NCBI GenBank assembly: GCA_037974665.1
Contig: CM075765.1
Coordinates: 59,732,247-59,796,246 of the forward strand
Direction of reading: 5' to 3'
DNA: 64,000 nt
From: Ehretia macrophylla
Lineage: Eukaryota; Streptophyta; Magnoliopsida; Boraginales; Ehretiaceae
Positions 1 through 11,246 of this stretch are shown here, piece by piece. Every line of letters starts with the position of its first letter. Within the stretch, counting starts at the first letter, position 1. Below the pieces are notes generated by a model, which was not told the DNA's origin, searched no databases, and saw only the letters and a program-made list of their open reading frames with translations. Made by a program: the position numbers and the translations under genes.

Positions 1-106
1 AGACTCCGTCCGTCTTTCCCTAAAAATTTTGCCCGGGTTTGGAAATTGGGTTGTGATTAGATTGATTGATAGAACTCCCGGTCTCAAGAGGGATCGGTGT
101 ATTACA
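1..106 (+). repeat. 3' tip of the 5' LTR of LARD-1
   Basis: These bases match the last part of the LTR at 2347-5022 and of the solo LTR at 25776-28608: a cccgggtttgg stretch, then the agattgattgatagaact block, then an attaca end. The primer-binding site follows directly. The rest of this LTR lies left of the window. Confidence 0.85.
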
Positions 107-108
107 GG

Positions 109-120
109 TGGTATCAGAGC
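109..120 (+). promoter_or_regulatory. Primer-binding site of LARD-1, initiator tRNA-Met type
   Basis: The sequence tggtatcagagc lies two bases after the LTR end. It is the standard complement of the 3' end of plant initiator tRNA-Met, which primes minus-strand DNA synthesis in most plant Ty3/gypsy and many copia elements. The same site occurs in T1, both TRIM types and LARD-2. Confidence 0.85.
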
Positions 121-771
121 TTTGTTAGCTCATAAGCCGGGACAGGGTCCTCTGTCTGGTGGGTAGTAGTCCTTGAATGTGTGCTTGTTAAGTGTGTCTT
201 GAAAGTATGTGCTTGTATATGAGGTTGTGTATCTTGACTTGAATGCATGCACCTATGTGATATAGTTATGTGTTATGTGCTAAATGTGTGCTAAGTGAAG
301 TAAAGTGTCTAGTTGTGTATTGAATTGACCTATTGAATTGCCCTCGTGAATCGAATCGACCTTGTGAATTGTTATTTGCTTGAAGTATTGCTTGTAATGT
401 GTGTATTGGAATGTCTTGAATTGGTTGTGTCGTGATTTGAATTGATTATGTTGTGATTGTCGTGCTTGAGTGGCTTTGTTGAATAAACTGTTTTATAAAC
501 TGTTTTACAAACATGCTTGCATAATAGTTTAAGGCATGTATGTATAAATGTGATATCTTGGCATTCATACATGTCCCATTGAAACGGTAAGAAAGACTTC
601 TTCCTTCCCTTGAAGAGAGGTGGTTAGTAGCAGGCCCTCCAAGTTATGTGGATTGACGGGAATGAGCAGTATTTGACTAGCCTTGATTTGGGAGTTGGTT
701 TTTGTTTTAGGAGCTCGGTTATTGGGAAAGCTCTAAGGTCCTCCTCTGTGCTTAACAGTTGTGAAAGAGTA

Positions 772-1360
772 TGTAATGCCCCGAACCAACTCACCCACGC
801 CTGCAGGATACACCCCGCCCATAGGGGACGAGCGTGCACCGAGGCCATGGCGTACGGACCCGGAAGCGCACTATGCACGAATTGTTCGCTCTGGGACCCA
901 TACCCCTCACGGTTTTGTCGCCTCCCAGCCACTGCCAGGAAAACGGCCGTGCATGATAGAAGGAACTTTGCCCTTATATCAAGCAGCCCAGCATCGTCCG
1001 CGTCCGATGTGGGATGTGATTCCTCACATTCACCCCCCCTTAAGGAGGCCCGCGCCCTCGCGGGCTAACGGCACAAAGGACACGTCCGCTCTGATACCAC
1101 CTTTGTAACGCCCCGAACCAACGCACCCACGCCTGCAGGATACACCCCGCCCATAGGGGACGAGCGTGCACCGAGGCCATGGCGTACGGACCCGGAAGCG
1201 CACTATGCACGAATTGTCCGCTCTGAGGCCCATACCCCTCACGGTTTTGTCGCTTCCCAACCACTGCCAGGAAAACGGCCGTGCACGATAGAAGGAACTT
1301 TGCCCTTATATCAAGCAGCCCAGCATCGTCCGCGTCCGATGTGGGATGCGATTCCTCACA
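772..1360 (-). mobile_element. Complete TRIM (terminal-repeat retrotransposon in miniature)
   Basis: Two direct 257-bp LTRs (772-1028 and 1104-1360) flank only 75 bp. Read on the minus strand the order is LTR, primer-binding site (complement at about 1088-1099, gctctgatacca), short spacer, polypurine tract (complement of the C-run at about 1030-1044), LTR. LTRs run TGTGAGGAATC to TTACA. The target-site duplication gagta is perfect (767-771 and 1361-1365). A TATA-like gatataaggg and the common TRIM motif cccacatcgg lie in each LTR. I count about nine differences between the two LTRs by eye, so insertion is fairly recent. It codes for nothing and sits inside the internal region of LARD-1. Confidence 0.93.
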
Positions 1361-1365
1361 GAGTA

Positions 1366-2335
1366 GCTTTCTTTTGGGGTTCTATTTGGTTGTTCTCTGG
1401 AGTATTCTTTGGTTCCCATATTGGGTATTATTTGGAACTTCTGTTGGCACTTCTTGGTAGACTTGGCTATTGGGGTTTCAATCGGATTTACTGCATGGTA
1501 TTATCTATGGCATATGTGTCTCGGTCTTTATTGGTGTGTTACTGGCATCCCTTATTGGAAATTCTTCAATGGTATTCTCTAGAATTCTCAGTGGTCATTT
1601 ATCTAGTACTTATTTATTGGGCAATTCTTGGTACTTTCTTACTGGAGCATTGTTCTGTTATTTTCTTTGGCATCCCTCAGTTGGTTTGGTAATCGGAATT
1701 CCTATCGAACTTATTGTGTAATATTACTTGCGGTATTCTTTGGAATTCTAATTGGGCATTCTACTAGTATTTTTTTTATTGGCATTTATTGGAAGATCCT
1801 ACACTTGGAACTCTGCTTGGACTTATTATCTTGTATTATTTACAGCTTCTCCTTCGGCTTTTCCACTCAGGGGAAATCTATACTTGCTGTTTACTAAGAT
1901 GTTGCAGTAGGGACTCAGTGATTAGAGGATTTCATTTAGAGATTGGCCTTTGGTATTCTTCTCTATATACTTTTACAGAACTTTCAGCTAGGTCTACTTA
2001 CGGTAATCAGCACTGCATGAGGTGCATCTACTCTGGCTATCTTTTAACTTTCTTATTTGGTACTTGTTAGACTTCTATTGGAGATTCGTAAATAGGGTAT
2101 TCCTTCAGTATTCTTCTTGCCATTAATATATGGTATTGATATTATCTACAGTATCCTTGCTTCAGACTTTAGTTGCTATTTCCTTGGTATTCTTGGTCGG
2201 GATTTTATTCGGGTTTTCCAACGAGCATTCTTATTCACTATCTTGCTCAGCAACCGATGAAGATTAGTCAGAGTTGGATTTCAGATGATGCTGAGTTCTA
2301 TTGGAAGAAGAATTGCGAGGACGCAATTGTTTTAA
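1366..2335 (+). other. Internal region of LARD-1: non-coding, built of short degenerate ttggnattc-type motifs
   Basis: This stretch has no recognisable gag or pol. It consists of loosely repeated words such as ttggtattct, ttggaattc and attgggcattc at irregular spacing of roughly 10 to 30 bases. Several overlapping short open frames in it are by-products of that composition: they are rich in Leu, Phe, Ile, Trp and Tyr and match nothing I know. LARD-2 has the same texture on the minus strand (61455-62460), so it is a property of the family. Its role is unknown; spacer or packaging sequence is an inference. Confidence 0.6.
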
Positions 2336-2346
2336 GGGGGGAAGGA
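2331..2346 (+). promoter_or_regulatory. Polypurine tract of LARD-1
   Basis: The tract tttaaggggggaagga directly precedes the 3' LTR start tgtgataaccc. It is where plus-strand DNA synthesis would start. The bases before it match the end of the T1 and T2 internal regions. Confidence 0.8.
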
Positions 2347-5022
2347 TGTGATAACCCGAACCCGGCATGCATTTAATTGCATTTAATTAAGTATCATCTT
2401 AAATGTTAGCATTGAATTTGTGTTTATTTTTTAGTTAAACATTCATTTGTAGCATTATTTTCATATTTCTTTTAGAAGTAATTAAATAATACTTGAGTTA
2501 ATTATTTTAACGGAGTATCAACTACTTATCAAATTTATGTTACCTGGTTTTATTTTCTTGCACCTTAATGCTTAGTTTTCAATTAAATGAAAAGTAGCTC
2601 CGAGCCAGAGTAAATTTTGAACTAAGTTGCATTTCAAAAATTATATCTTTCTTATATTCCATAATATTTAGGTGTTATTCGTTCTTCGTCGTTTTGTGCA
2701 TAGCATATCGAGAGCGATAGTTAGGAAATGATTTCTAGTCCTCAACAAATAGTGAAAACTAGTATTTAGTGTTTTAATTTTAGTGTTTTAGTTGTTGATT
2801 AGAAATATAATTGCATTTGTTATTTTAACCTTAAAATGCCTAAAATAAGCTTATTTGACCAATTTTTAATTAGTTTGACCAAGGCTTTGACTAGTTGACT
2901 TGTTGTCATCTTTTATAATAAACATATAATAGCAAAAATAAAACACAAAAGCTGAAAAAATAAGAAGCAAAGGGCCGAAACTTCAAGAGAGGAAAAAAAA
3001 GATTTCAACATTCCAAACATCAAATCTTCGCGAGAGCTTGCACGGGGTTGTGTCCGAGGCTTCCAGCGTGGTTTTCCTAGCGTCTAGGAGCGTCTAAGGT
3101 GATGGTTTCATTGTTATTTGCGCATTTGAAATAAGTATGTCTAAACTTTAATTTTTGTGATTTAGTTGTAGGTTGTTAGTTTATCCATTTTGTTGCTTAA
3201 AGAATGTTCTTTGATGATTGTAGAACATGTATTTGTAGTTTTTTAGCATTTTCTACGGTTGAATATAGCAATTGCAATTTTAAATGCTAATGGAATAGTA
3301 AAATGTGAATAGTAAACCCTCCTTACGTTAAAGTTGCTCTGTTTTGTGATCTGTTGATGTAGGAAGGTGCTAGATATGCTAGAATACCTAAATGTATGGT
3401 TTAATTGGATTGTGTAATTGAAAAACGGAGAAAAATGGCTTGGTACATGTTGGGGTCATTTCGGTCGAGTTTGGAAATTTCTCGATTTGCGTGAAGGCAT
3501 TGTCGAGGTACGTCATGGAAGCACTTTTGGTGCAGTTGTGACATTGGTTGGGTGATCGGTTGAGGTAGCTGTAGTTCAAACGAGCAAAGGGAGAAATTGA
3601 GGCTTTGCGGGAATTCTAGGGTAAAGTAGGGTTTCGTGGTCTTTAGACGTGCCTTATGGTGACCTAGGAGGATTGGTGAAGTCGGTTTCCAAAACTCGTG
3701 GCTCGTTTGAAAGTAGTAGCGTTTTGAAAGTTGGGGTCGTTTTGTGTTTTTGTTAGTTTTCATAGTGTTATGCTTGTAGAATGCTTATTATTGCTTGTTA
3801 TGCTTGTTAAAGTTGGTTATGAATGAATTGTATATCAATTGTTGATAATGCTTGTTAGTGTTGTTCCTGTTACTTTATTGATTGTAAATGCTTATTGTAT
3901 CGCATGTTGTTACTAACCTGCACTTCAGTGCCTTGCTCGATTATCGTTATATTCTCCATATTGCATTGCATTGTGTCAGGCGCGAGAGTGACGAGCCTCT
4001 CTAGGTAGTCTCGGGCTGCCAGGGTTGGTTGCTCTAGCTCCGTGTCCTATTCCCGTTCTCGCTTGGGTTGCTGCCCAGGGAGTTTTGGGTCGTAGAATTG
4101 ACAAGGTATGCCCAAAGTACTCTAACGGAAGTTATAAGGTGGGTGAGTCGGCGCGTCATCGTTAAAGTCATTGAAATCATGATAGGTACATTACTCGTTC
4201 GAGTGAACCGTAGCCTTCAAAGTGTGGTATAACTTTGAATGGATGTGTTAATGCTTTCTTTAATTGTTTATTGTATGAATTGTTTATATTGAATGCTTAC
4301 TTGTCAGATATATTGCTTAACTGCCTTATTTGCATTGCACGACTTTCTTTCTCTCGACCTTGATATCTGTCTCACCCTCACTGAGTATACATGTTGAGTA
4401 TACTCACTCCTCACCACCACATTTCAAGATATGCCATGTTAGCTGGAAAGTTCGTGGTTACGTGAAAGATCATGCTTGAAGAGTTGCCTTGTGTGCTATG
4501 TGGCTTGAGTTGTCAAATATGTAAAGATGTATGTTCATGTGTTGTATGTATTTATTGTTAAAAGGAATGTAATTTAAATTTAACTAGGTAATTGAGGTAG
4601 AATGATAAGCTAGTTTATGTAATCAGTTAGTATAGTTTAACTTCAATGCATGTTTGTAATGTCCAAAGGAAAAGAGTTAGAATGGTATGATAGTCTACTT
4701 TATGCAATAGGTTAGTATGGTTTAATTGTCAAGCTTGAATGTACTTGTCAAAGATGAGAAGAGATAGGTTAGCTTTTAAACTGGAAATGTATGTTTACTT
4801 ATGTTCGCTTGTTGAGAACCAAGGCTCGGATGGCCTTGAGGTGTTTGTATGGTTGGACACAGTGCTGGTCGACTTATATGCTATTACAGGTTTTACATTT
4901 TGCCTAGAAACAGGGGAGACTCCGTCCGTCTTTCGCTAAAAATTTTGCTCGGGTTTGGAAATTGGGATGTGATTAGATTGATTGATAGAACTACCGGTCT
5001 CGAGAGGGGTCGGGGTGTTACA
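2347..5022 (+). repeat. 3' LTR of LARD-1
   Basis: A 2,676-bp LTR from tgtgataacccg to gtgttaca. Read in order it has a TTGAC-rich stretch before an AT-rich TATA-like region (about 2868-2940), a purine-rich leader, a donor-like site ctaag/gtgat at 3098/3099, a block conserved in all related LTRs around 3516-3740, a second conserved block at 3974-4140, an 8-bp-stem hairpin gagtatac..gtatactc (4383-4405) and a weak acceptor-like tttcaag ending at 4428. Open frames on its minus strand (about 3388-3763) recur in sister LTRs but are not kept open in all of them, so I do not call a gene. Confidence 0.85.
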
Positions 5023-7290
5023 ATTGTACCTTGAAGTATTGAATGCTTGGATTTTGTGGAAATTAGGAGTTCCATGGACTGTTTTTGTTGGTTGAGATTC
5101 CTCAAATGACTTGATGCATGACTTAGGTTCGTTATATGACGGATTATTGTCTAATTGTATGTGTAAGCATGAAATTGAAGCCCTACTACACATGCGTGCT
5201 TCCTAAGTGACTACCTTACGATTAAAATGGATATATTTGTGTTGTTTATAGGCTGGCCACAAAATGTTTAGCTTGTTATTGTTTGATTCTTGTTGATATC
5301 TTGGAAGATTGGTGGTTATTATTGCATATGGTTATGTATTTGAAGCCCTTAGTTAGTTGAAATGCTTGTTTGAGGTGATCACTATGTATTGCACGGCTTT
5401 AATTGATTTATATGAGTTGCGTAGTAGGCTGCCCGGAAATGTTTAAATACCTAGGACAATGTTCCATGTTGATTTTAGAGTTGAATGTGGTCGAATCATA
5501 GTGGTAAACATGTATATGATGTCTTTTGAAGATTTTGTGTTCGTATTGGTGGATTTCATGGCTTGCATGTGGTTTTAATGGTGATATTTGCAATGTTTCA
5601 AGGCTGCCCAATAATTGTTAGATATGTATGATGATGATCTAAGTGTTCCTTGTAGCTAACAGTTGATGAATCCTGCACCCGAGCATGAATCTAAAACCCT
5701 AATTGCAAGCTAGGTCTTCTGAGTGTTAAATCATGCTTTACATAACTTATAATTGAAGTTTTAATTGAAGTTGTGGACTGCCCGAAAACATTATTATAGC
5801 CTCATGCATGAATTATATTGATTATGAGGTCATACGTTAACTATTCGTGGACCTGATCTTGCATATGATATTATCACACTTTTGTATACTATTTTATGCG
5901 TTTATTGAATTGTTAAAAGATATTATATGGTTTATTTTGAACAAGATTACTTGGCTGCACATGAAATTTTAATTGCTTTCAAATTGATATATGAAATGAT
6001 TATATGTTCTTACAATGCCTTATGTGCCAATATGTCAAAATGTGATCATATACTTGCTCGGAGGCAACCTACTTTGTTGACCTCCCAATGTGAAATGTTA
6101 AATGACATAAATGTGCATTGCGTACAGGGTTGCAACCTTTAATTGTGGCATGGTAGCGTTTCAAGAACGTCGGGCGGCGTCGGGCTTGCCGGTGCTCCTG
6201 TGACTACCATGGTCCAATTTCCTCTCTCGTATGGGGGCTAGACTTCCTCAGAGAGTTAGGTTGTAGGTTTGGTGTACAATCCGGAGTACACCCATTTGGG
6301 AGTGATAAGTGGATGATTGATGCCAGCAACAATAATGGTTATTGGAAATGATCTTGAGAGAAAATGCTCACCGATTGATCTTGAGAGCGAAAGCTCACCG
6401 TATCCTTTAAATGATTGGTAAATGTATCTATTGTTCAATTTGATTCTTATACTATGCTTACATTCTTGATTGTATTACATGACATGTTTCCAAAGGAGTC
6501 TTCACAAGTTAACCAGAAAAGGATTTCAAAAACCTTGTCACTTGTTCCCTCTTGCTGAGTTTATAAGGACTCACCCTCTTTTTGTCATTACAGGTGAAGC
6601 AGATTTAGATCAGGTGCTTGAAGAAAATGTGCTTGTTGAGGAGCCTTTGGAATGATTATGTGCATTGCTTGTTTTTCATGAACATGGATGCTATTAGGAA
6701 TATTGTGTTTGATTGCAGACTGTTTATTTTGTTGAAGTAAATGACCCACGTTGTAATTTGGGGTCTAATTTTGGTTTGTACTAACTATGACAGGATGAAC
6801 TCCTTTATTTTCGATCGTTTGCTTTCATCGTTATGGATAGTAGTTATCATTAGACATTTGAACCAATAGGTGAAGAATTAACTAAACTAGCCCTACCTAT
6901 GCTCACTTAGGTACTCATTTGTAAGCTAAAGATAATAAGTACTTGCATAAATAGGAGTTTGACAAATAAATAGGATGTAGTTGTCATGATAGGACTGATA
7001 ATTCAGACGGAACCTTCAAGATAAACTAGTAGGCATATCAATCGATGGTAGAACGAAAGTTTTAGTTGTAAGCAAATTAATGATTTAGAATTTTTGAGGT
7101 GTTCTAGAAAATAGGTCAAACCGAATATCCTAAATACAGCCGTCATACTGCCGGTTTTCCAAAAAACTTTTGGAGTTCTAGGCTAACGAATAAGCATTAA
7201 TCATAGTCAAACGGTTAAGGTCGTAAAATAACAATGATGATTTAGGTCATACCCTAATCTAGCCTCTATAGGTCAGGTTGGGGCGCGACA
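5023..7290 (+). repeat. 3' part of an LTR from a different gypsy-like family (family 3)
   Basis: The segment starts at the right edge of LARD-1 and ends in ggggcgcgaca, the usual end of plant gypsy LTRs, after which organelle-like sequence begins. It shares no long stretch with the LARD or Tekay LTRs, but its layout is alike: near its 3' end there is a ctgagt..actca hairpin (about 6556-6573), a T-rich run, an acceptor-like ttacag ending at 6593 and a short acidic open frame to 6655. The 5' part of the LTR lies beyond LARD-1, outside the window. Whether it is a solo LTR or belongs to a whole element cannot be seen. Confidence 0.6.
5060..6150 (+). repeat. Degenerate tandem repeats of about 175 bp inside the family-3 LTR
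   Basis: A ggctgccc-like core, usually preceded by a tttaattga-like stretch and followed by an A/T-rich aaatgttta-like stretch, recurs at 5076, 5251, 5427, 5602, 5775, 5953 and about 6126. Spacings are 175, 176, 175, 173, 178 and 173 bases. Between the cores the monomers have drifted so far that little identity is visible by eye. The regular spacing, not the sequence, is the main evidence. Confidence 0.5.
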
Positions 7291-10200
7291 GATAGGCCTT
7301 TAGCAAGGAGATATCACACGGAAAGCCCGATTAGGTCTTATAATCGAGACTTCTTTTATAGGCCTTAGTCCCTAATGAGATTACTTTAACACACCCTGAG
7401 GCTTAAGAAAAGATAGCCATAGTTGTGACATCTTAGCCAGAGAAGAGCAACAGGAGCTATATTTGAGGAAGTTATGGACTGGAATTAGAGATTGGATGGA
7501 CATCCGGAACAGAGAGGAAAAGATGAAGCAAACAAGGCTAGCTTATGAAAGAAAGCCATGAAACTACACTATATATTGATATTGTAACTACGCTAGTAAG
7601 GGCACATCAGCTTTCTCTGTATGTGGATTTTGGAGTCGTACTGATCGACAGGAAGAGCTCAAATTAGTAGACAGAAAAGAAGATGCAAAAGCGTTCGCAC
7701 TTACTCGCATATACTCTTTTTATCTGTATTTGGTATAAGTACTCTATGTAAGTCTCATTAGTTTATAGTAAAGCTCAGCTGGACTAAGCGAGGCAGTACT
7801 CTGAGCCATATCTGAGACCATTAGCATTAGTTCCCCTCTCACCAAAGCTTTCGAACTTGCCAAGAAGTGGCCTATTCCTACAGTACAGGTCTCTATCAAC
7901 TAACTCAAGTACTAAAGAGAGGTGAGGCAGGACGTCGATAGACAATAGACCAAGGAGCAGAAGGCACTCAGTTGCTTGCTAAATCGAAGAGAGCAGAAGG
8001 TACCTCACCTAACATTATAGGAGAAGGGTCCGAAAGAGATCAAATTTTGTTTATGAAATTGAAGAAGAAATGGACAGGCAGCTTAGACTCTTTCCCAAAG
8101 AGAGCTCTAACCAATAGATGAGATTAGAGACGCTAACATAACAGGGGCAAGAGACATATCTTTAAGAACCAAGAACGGGATATTCGCATTACCAGAAGGA
8201 GAAGAGCGAATAGATGAGCACTTTTCAAGTAGCTTTCCTTAACGAAGTCATCCATGTGACCAATGCACGCTTCAATGAAAGCAAAGAGGGATGCTCGCTA
8301 GCAACTCAAGGGAATTGAAGACGCAGGGCTCTTGTTGACAAAGAAGGTCTAAAAAGGAAAATTAACGCATTTGAAGGTAACCACCCTACTAATATAGTAG
8401 AAAGACCTATCGGACCTGTGAAAGTCTCATTTTTTAGTAAACTAAGAAACACTAGCTGAGCACCTTCTTGGATGTTTAGCCGATGCATGGCTATCTTTTG
8501 GTCTAGTCCAGTTCGGTGTAATTCTAAGCAAAAACATCAAAGAATTATCTGAGTAGATCCACGTACTGTCAATCTATTTCATTTGAGAAGCTTACACTTA
8601 AGAATACAGGACGAGTATTTTCAACAGTCCCGAGATCCATTTACTTGACATCACCCTCTGTAAGGGGCACAGGCTCTACATCCTATTGTTGAATTGACTC
8701 TCGTCTCTTTGCTCTTTGACGGAGACAGAGTTTATAGACAATGTTCAGAGATCTGAAAGAAAGATCTCCAAAACTTTCGACATCAGACATAGTTTTCGGC
8801 GCAGGGAGCAGAGTTGGCAGGTAGCCCAAGCCTATGTTTTCTAAGATCGACGTACTGGCCGGCGAGCCAAGCTTCCCTTTCTTCTTCACTTAGATACGGC
8901 TTAAGGGGTATTTTTCTGCCACTCCCTATCGGTCGAGCTTCTTTAAACCTCTCCTGTTCTTCACTTCACTTCAGCCCGGCAGGCTCCTCAAGGTCATAGC
9001 CCATGTCCTTCGCTTCTTTGCAATTAGACTGTACTTTCTCTTTCTTATCTCACCATCGTTGACGATTCTTTCTAGCGTAGAAGAAAACTTTTGGGCAACC
9101 CAGTGAAAGATGAGGAAAAAAACCTTCCATTGGGAAGACGAATATTGCTCTATTAGGGTCCTCTGCCTGAGAAGGTTGTTGTAATACAGGAAGTGGCATC
9201 TTTACCAAGAGTTGAAGTATGTCCCCTAGCCCCAGTTTAAAGATTTTGTCAATGGGGTCATGCTCTTTGAGATAGCATTGACTGTAAATCCCTTAGCTTT
9301 CGACTTTGAGATTCGGAGATGCGCATTGGCCCTGTGCTTCGGCTTTTGCTGGCGGGCTTTCGTCATCCATTACTATCTGGGATGGACCGTCATTGTAAAA
9401 ATGTGCATCCGTACTCCATTCCTCTTGCTATCGGTCGAGCATCTTCAAACCTCGGGTCATGCTGCGTCAACTACTGTAGATAGGAGGCTTTAGCCTATAA
9501 AGCAGGTTAGTAGTTGAAAGGAAGCAAAGAAAAGTATGCCCCACATATATGTCAACAGGGTGGTAGTTGAAAGCATTGAAGATGAGTACATGGAAGCACC
9601 AATGAATAAATTCCATAGTGCAGATATAACCTTATCGATAGAAGATATCTTGCTGGACAGGAAGAAGCATACGTAAGCGGCCTCTTTATCTCACTGGTGA
9701 CATCGGTGAAAGAAAGAAGGCTACCACGGGTAGAGATCGACCCCGCGGCCTCCATCAACGTGATGCCACTATTGGACCTAGCCTATCTTGGAATTCATTC
9801 CTACGAGCTGGCTAAGTCAGACCAAGGTGACTATTCCGGGGTACAATGCCGACTCGTAAAGAACCATCAGGAAGATTCATCTCAAGTGCCAAACATGGGA
9901 TCTAAAAACTGAGCTCACTTCTTACGTGATTGACGGTGACACCTCCTAAACTTCCTACTTGGATCTACAGCATGGTACCTTTCACCCTTCATCAATGCTT
10001 CAAATACGTTGATAAGAAGAGAAGGGAGAAGTTCACTAGGTATTTGCCGACAAGAAGCCCTTTTTTTAAAGGAATGATAGTTTAGGCTTAGGCTTTGAAT
10101 TTGATAGTTGGGGTAGGAATGAAGCCAATGATGTCCCCAAACGATAAGGCTGATCTTTATTCGTATATAAAAGAGAGTTGGTTACTTTTCACTCTAACTC

Positions 10201-11246
10201 ATTGGGCTCTTATTTGTTGCAGTGTAACTCATTGTCGATGAGGAAAAACCTGGTGCCCACTCTATCTCTGCCAATAGAAAAGAATGCATCTCCGACAGAG
10301 TAGTTATTAACAAGTTCAGCACTATCCTACACTGTGCAGGTGTGGTAGGCTGATCTTCCTTATTCTGATGTTTTTGTTATTATCGATCAAAACCTGTTAC
10401 TGTTCTCAAGAGGAGAAAGTTAAAGATAGCTAGGGCACGTTATGAGATATGTAGATAACTTAGTGCTTTAAGGATGACGAGTCATGCCCTGTAAGGTCAG
10501 ATCGTCAATCATCGGTTCAATTTTGTTCGTACCCTTTCTTTTTCTTTGCTTGATTGATTGGATTGGATGTAATAGAATTCCCCTAATTGGTAGAAGGCAA
10601 GACACCCGAAAGCATACTATGAGATAGGTTTTAGTTCCATCTGTGCTTAATTGACTCTAGAAAATACTACTTCCTTCTTATACTATTTCACTCGTGCCTT
10701 TGTTGCCATTGTCTAACTAAAGCACTAATTCACTTTTCGAAGCTAGAACTGCTAGAAAGAAGGAGTCAAGAGTGAATTCAAGAATGACCTTAAGGTAGGG
10801 GCCTTCACGGCTTCATGTGTAACAGGCCGCGGAAATGCCATTAGCAATGATTATGAGTTGATCCTCCGTTTCTATTTTTCAAAGAAGACAAAATGTGACC
10901 CTGAAAATCTCTCACACTTGAAAAATAGATACCATATAGCCGATTAATTTACTATTAAATTAAATAGTTGATTTATTCAATCTTCCTTGAAAGAAAAATA
11001 GCTGATTGGTAATTAATGTGCGCTCTTGTGGGAGTTGAACCCACCACATAGGCTTTTTTTCCTTGTTTTGATCAAACAAAAAAAAAAAAGATTGAGACTA
11101 AGTCAGCTTCCGTATTTAGGCTTCCTAATCTAACTGCTTCATCGGCTTGGCTGTTTGTCTTGGTTGACTTTACAGCCGAGCTAGGACTTGCCCTGAAGAC
11201 GACCTATTTGAACCTGATATATAGTTGGAAAATGTTAGGGGGATTG
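7291..11246. other. Organelle-like block 1: non-coding, resembling plant mitochondrial intergenic DNA
   Basis: Composition changes abruptly at both edges: the LTR style (TG-rich, long T runs) is replaced by sequence rich in gaaag, cttcttt and agct words typical of plant mitochondrial spacers. I find no intact mitochondrial gene. Inside are a Tat-like retroelement fragment (9697-10025), two copies of a motif shared with block 3 (8921-8955 and 9421-9455), a hairpin whose 11-bp arms ctatttttcaa and ttgaaaaatag lie at about 10872 and 10919, and a tRNA T-arm-like stretch (11028-11044, minus). Assignment rests on style and on the atp9 piece in block 4, not on a gene in this block. Confidence 0.5.
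9697..10025 (+). pseudogene. Ty3/gypsy (Tat/Ogre-like) protease-region fragment
   Basis: An open frame (9697-9912) contains the protease-type motif RVEIDPAASINVMPL, close to the IDxGASxNIMPL pattern of Tat- and Athila-lineage elements. Downstream the frame changes, and 9960-10025 reads WIYSMVPFTLHQCFKYVDKK, the conserved segment that follows the protease in those elements. A stop and at least one frameshift separate the two parts, so it is a dead fragment. It lies within organelle-like DNA; retroelement fragments are common in plant mitochondrial genomes, so it may have come with the organelle DNA. No LTR, reverse transcriptase or integrase is nearby. Confidence 0.6.

Larger units (their letters stand above)
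1..5022 (+). mobile_element. LARD-1, large non-autonomous LTR retrotransposon (5' end outside the window)
   Basis: The element shows the end of a 5' LTR, a primer-binding site, about 1.65 kb of its own internal sequence with no retroviral-type protein, a polypurine tract and a complete 3' LTR of 2.68 kb. Both LTR ends finish in a similar gggat/tcggggtgttaca-type tail. The last internal bases (acgcaattgttttaaggggg) match those of the coding Tekay-type elements at 11536 and 43505, so this looks like a non-autonomous derivative mobilised in trans. A complete TRIM (772-1360) was inserted later. A second copy in the opposite orientation begins at 58681. Because the 5' LTR is cut by the window edge, the target-site duplication cannot be checked; the five bases after the element are attgt. 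Confidence 0.82.

Noticed and set aside
1300-2376. Overlapping hydrophobic open frames in LARD-1 resembling membrane proteins
   Set aside because: They follow from the ttggtattc word composition, overlap in several frames and match no family.
3388-3763. Minus-strand open frame of 120 codons in the LARD-1 LTR, with relatives at 12223-12480, 19442-19699 and 60053-60244
   Set aside because: It recurs because the LTR block itself is conserved. Frames differ in start, end and stops among copies (for example broken before the shared part in T1), so no protein-level conservation is shown.
11010-11050. tRNA T-arm-like stretch on the minus strand (gtggg ttcaact cccac)
   Set aside because: No matching D-arm, anticodon arm or acceptor partner is found upstream within tRNA length, and it matches no plant organelle tRNA I know.
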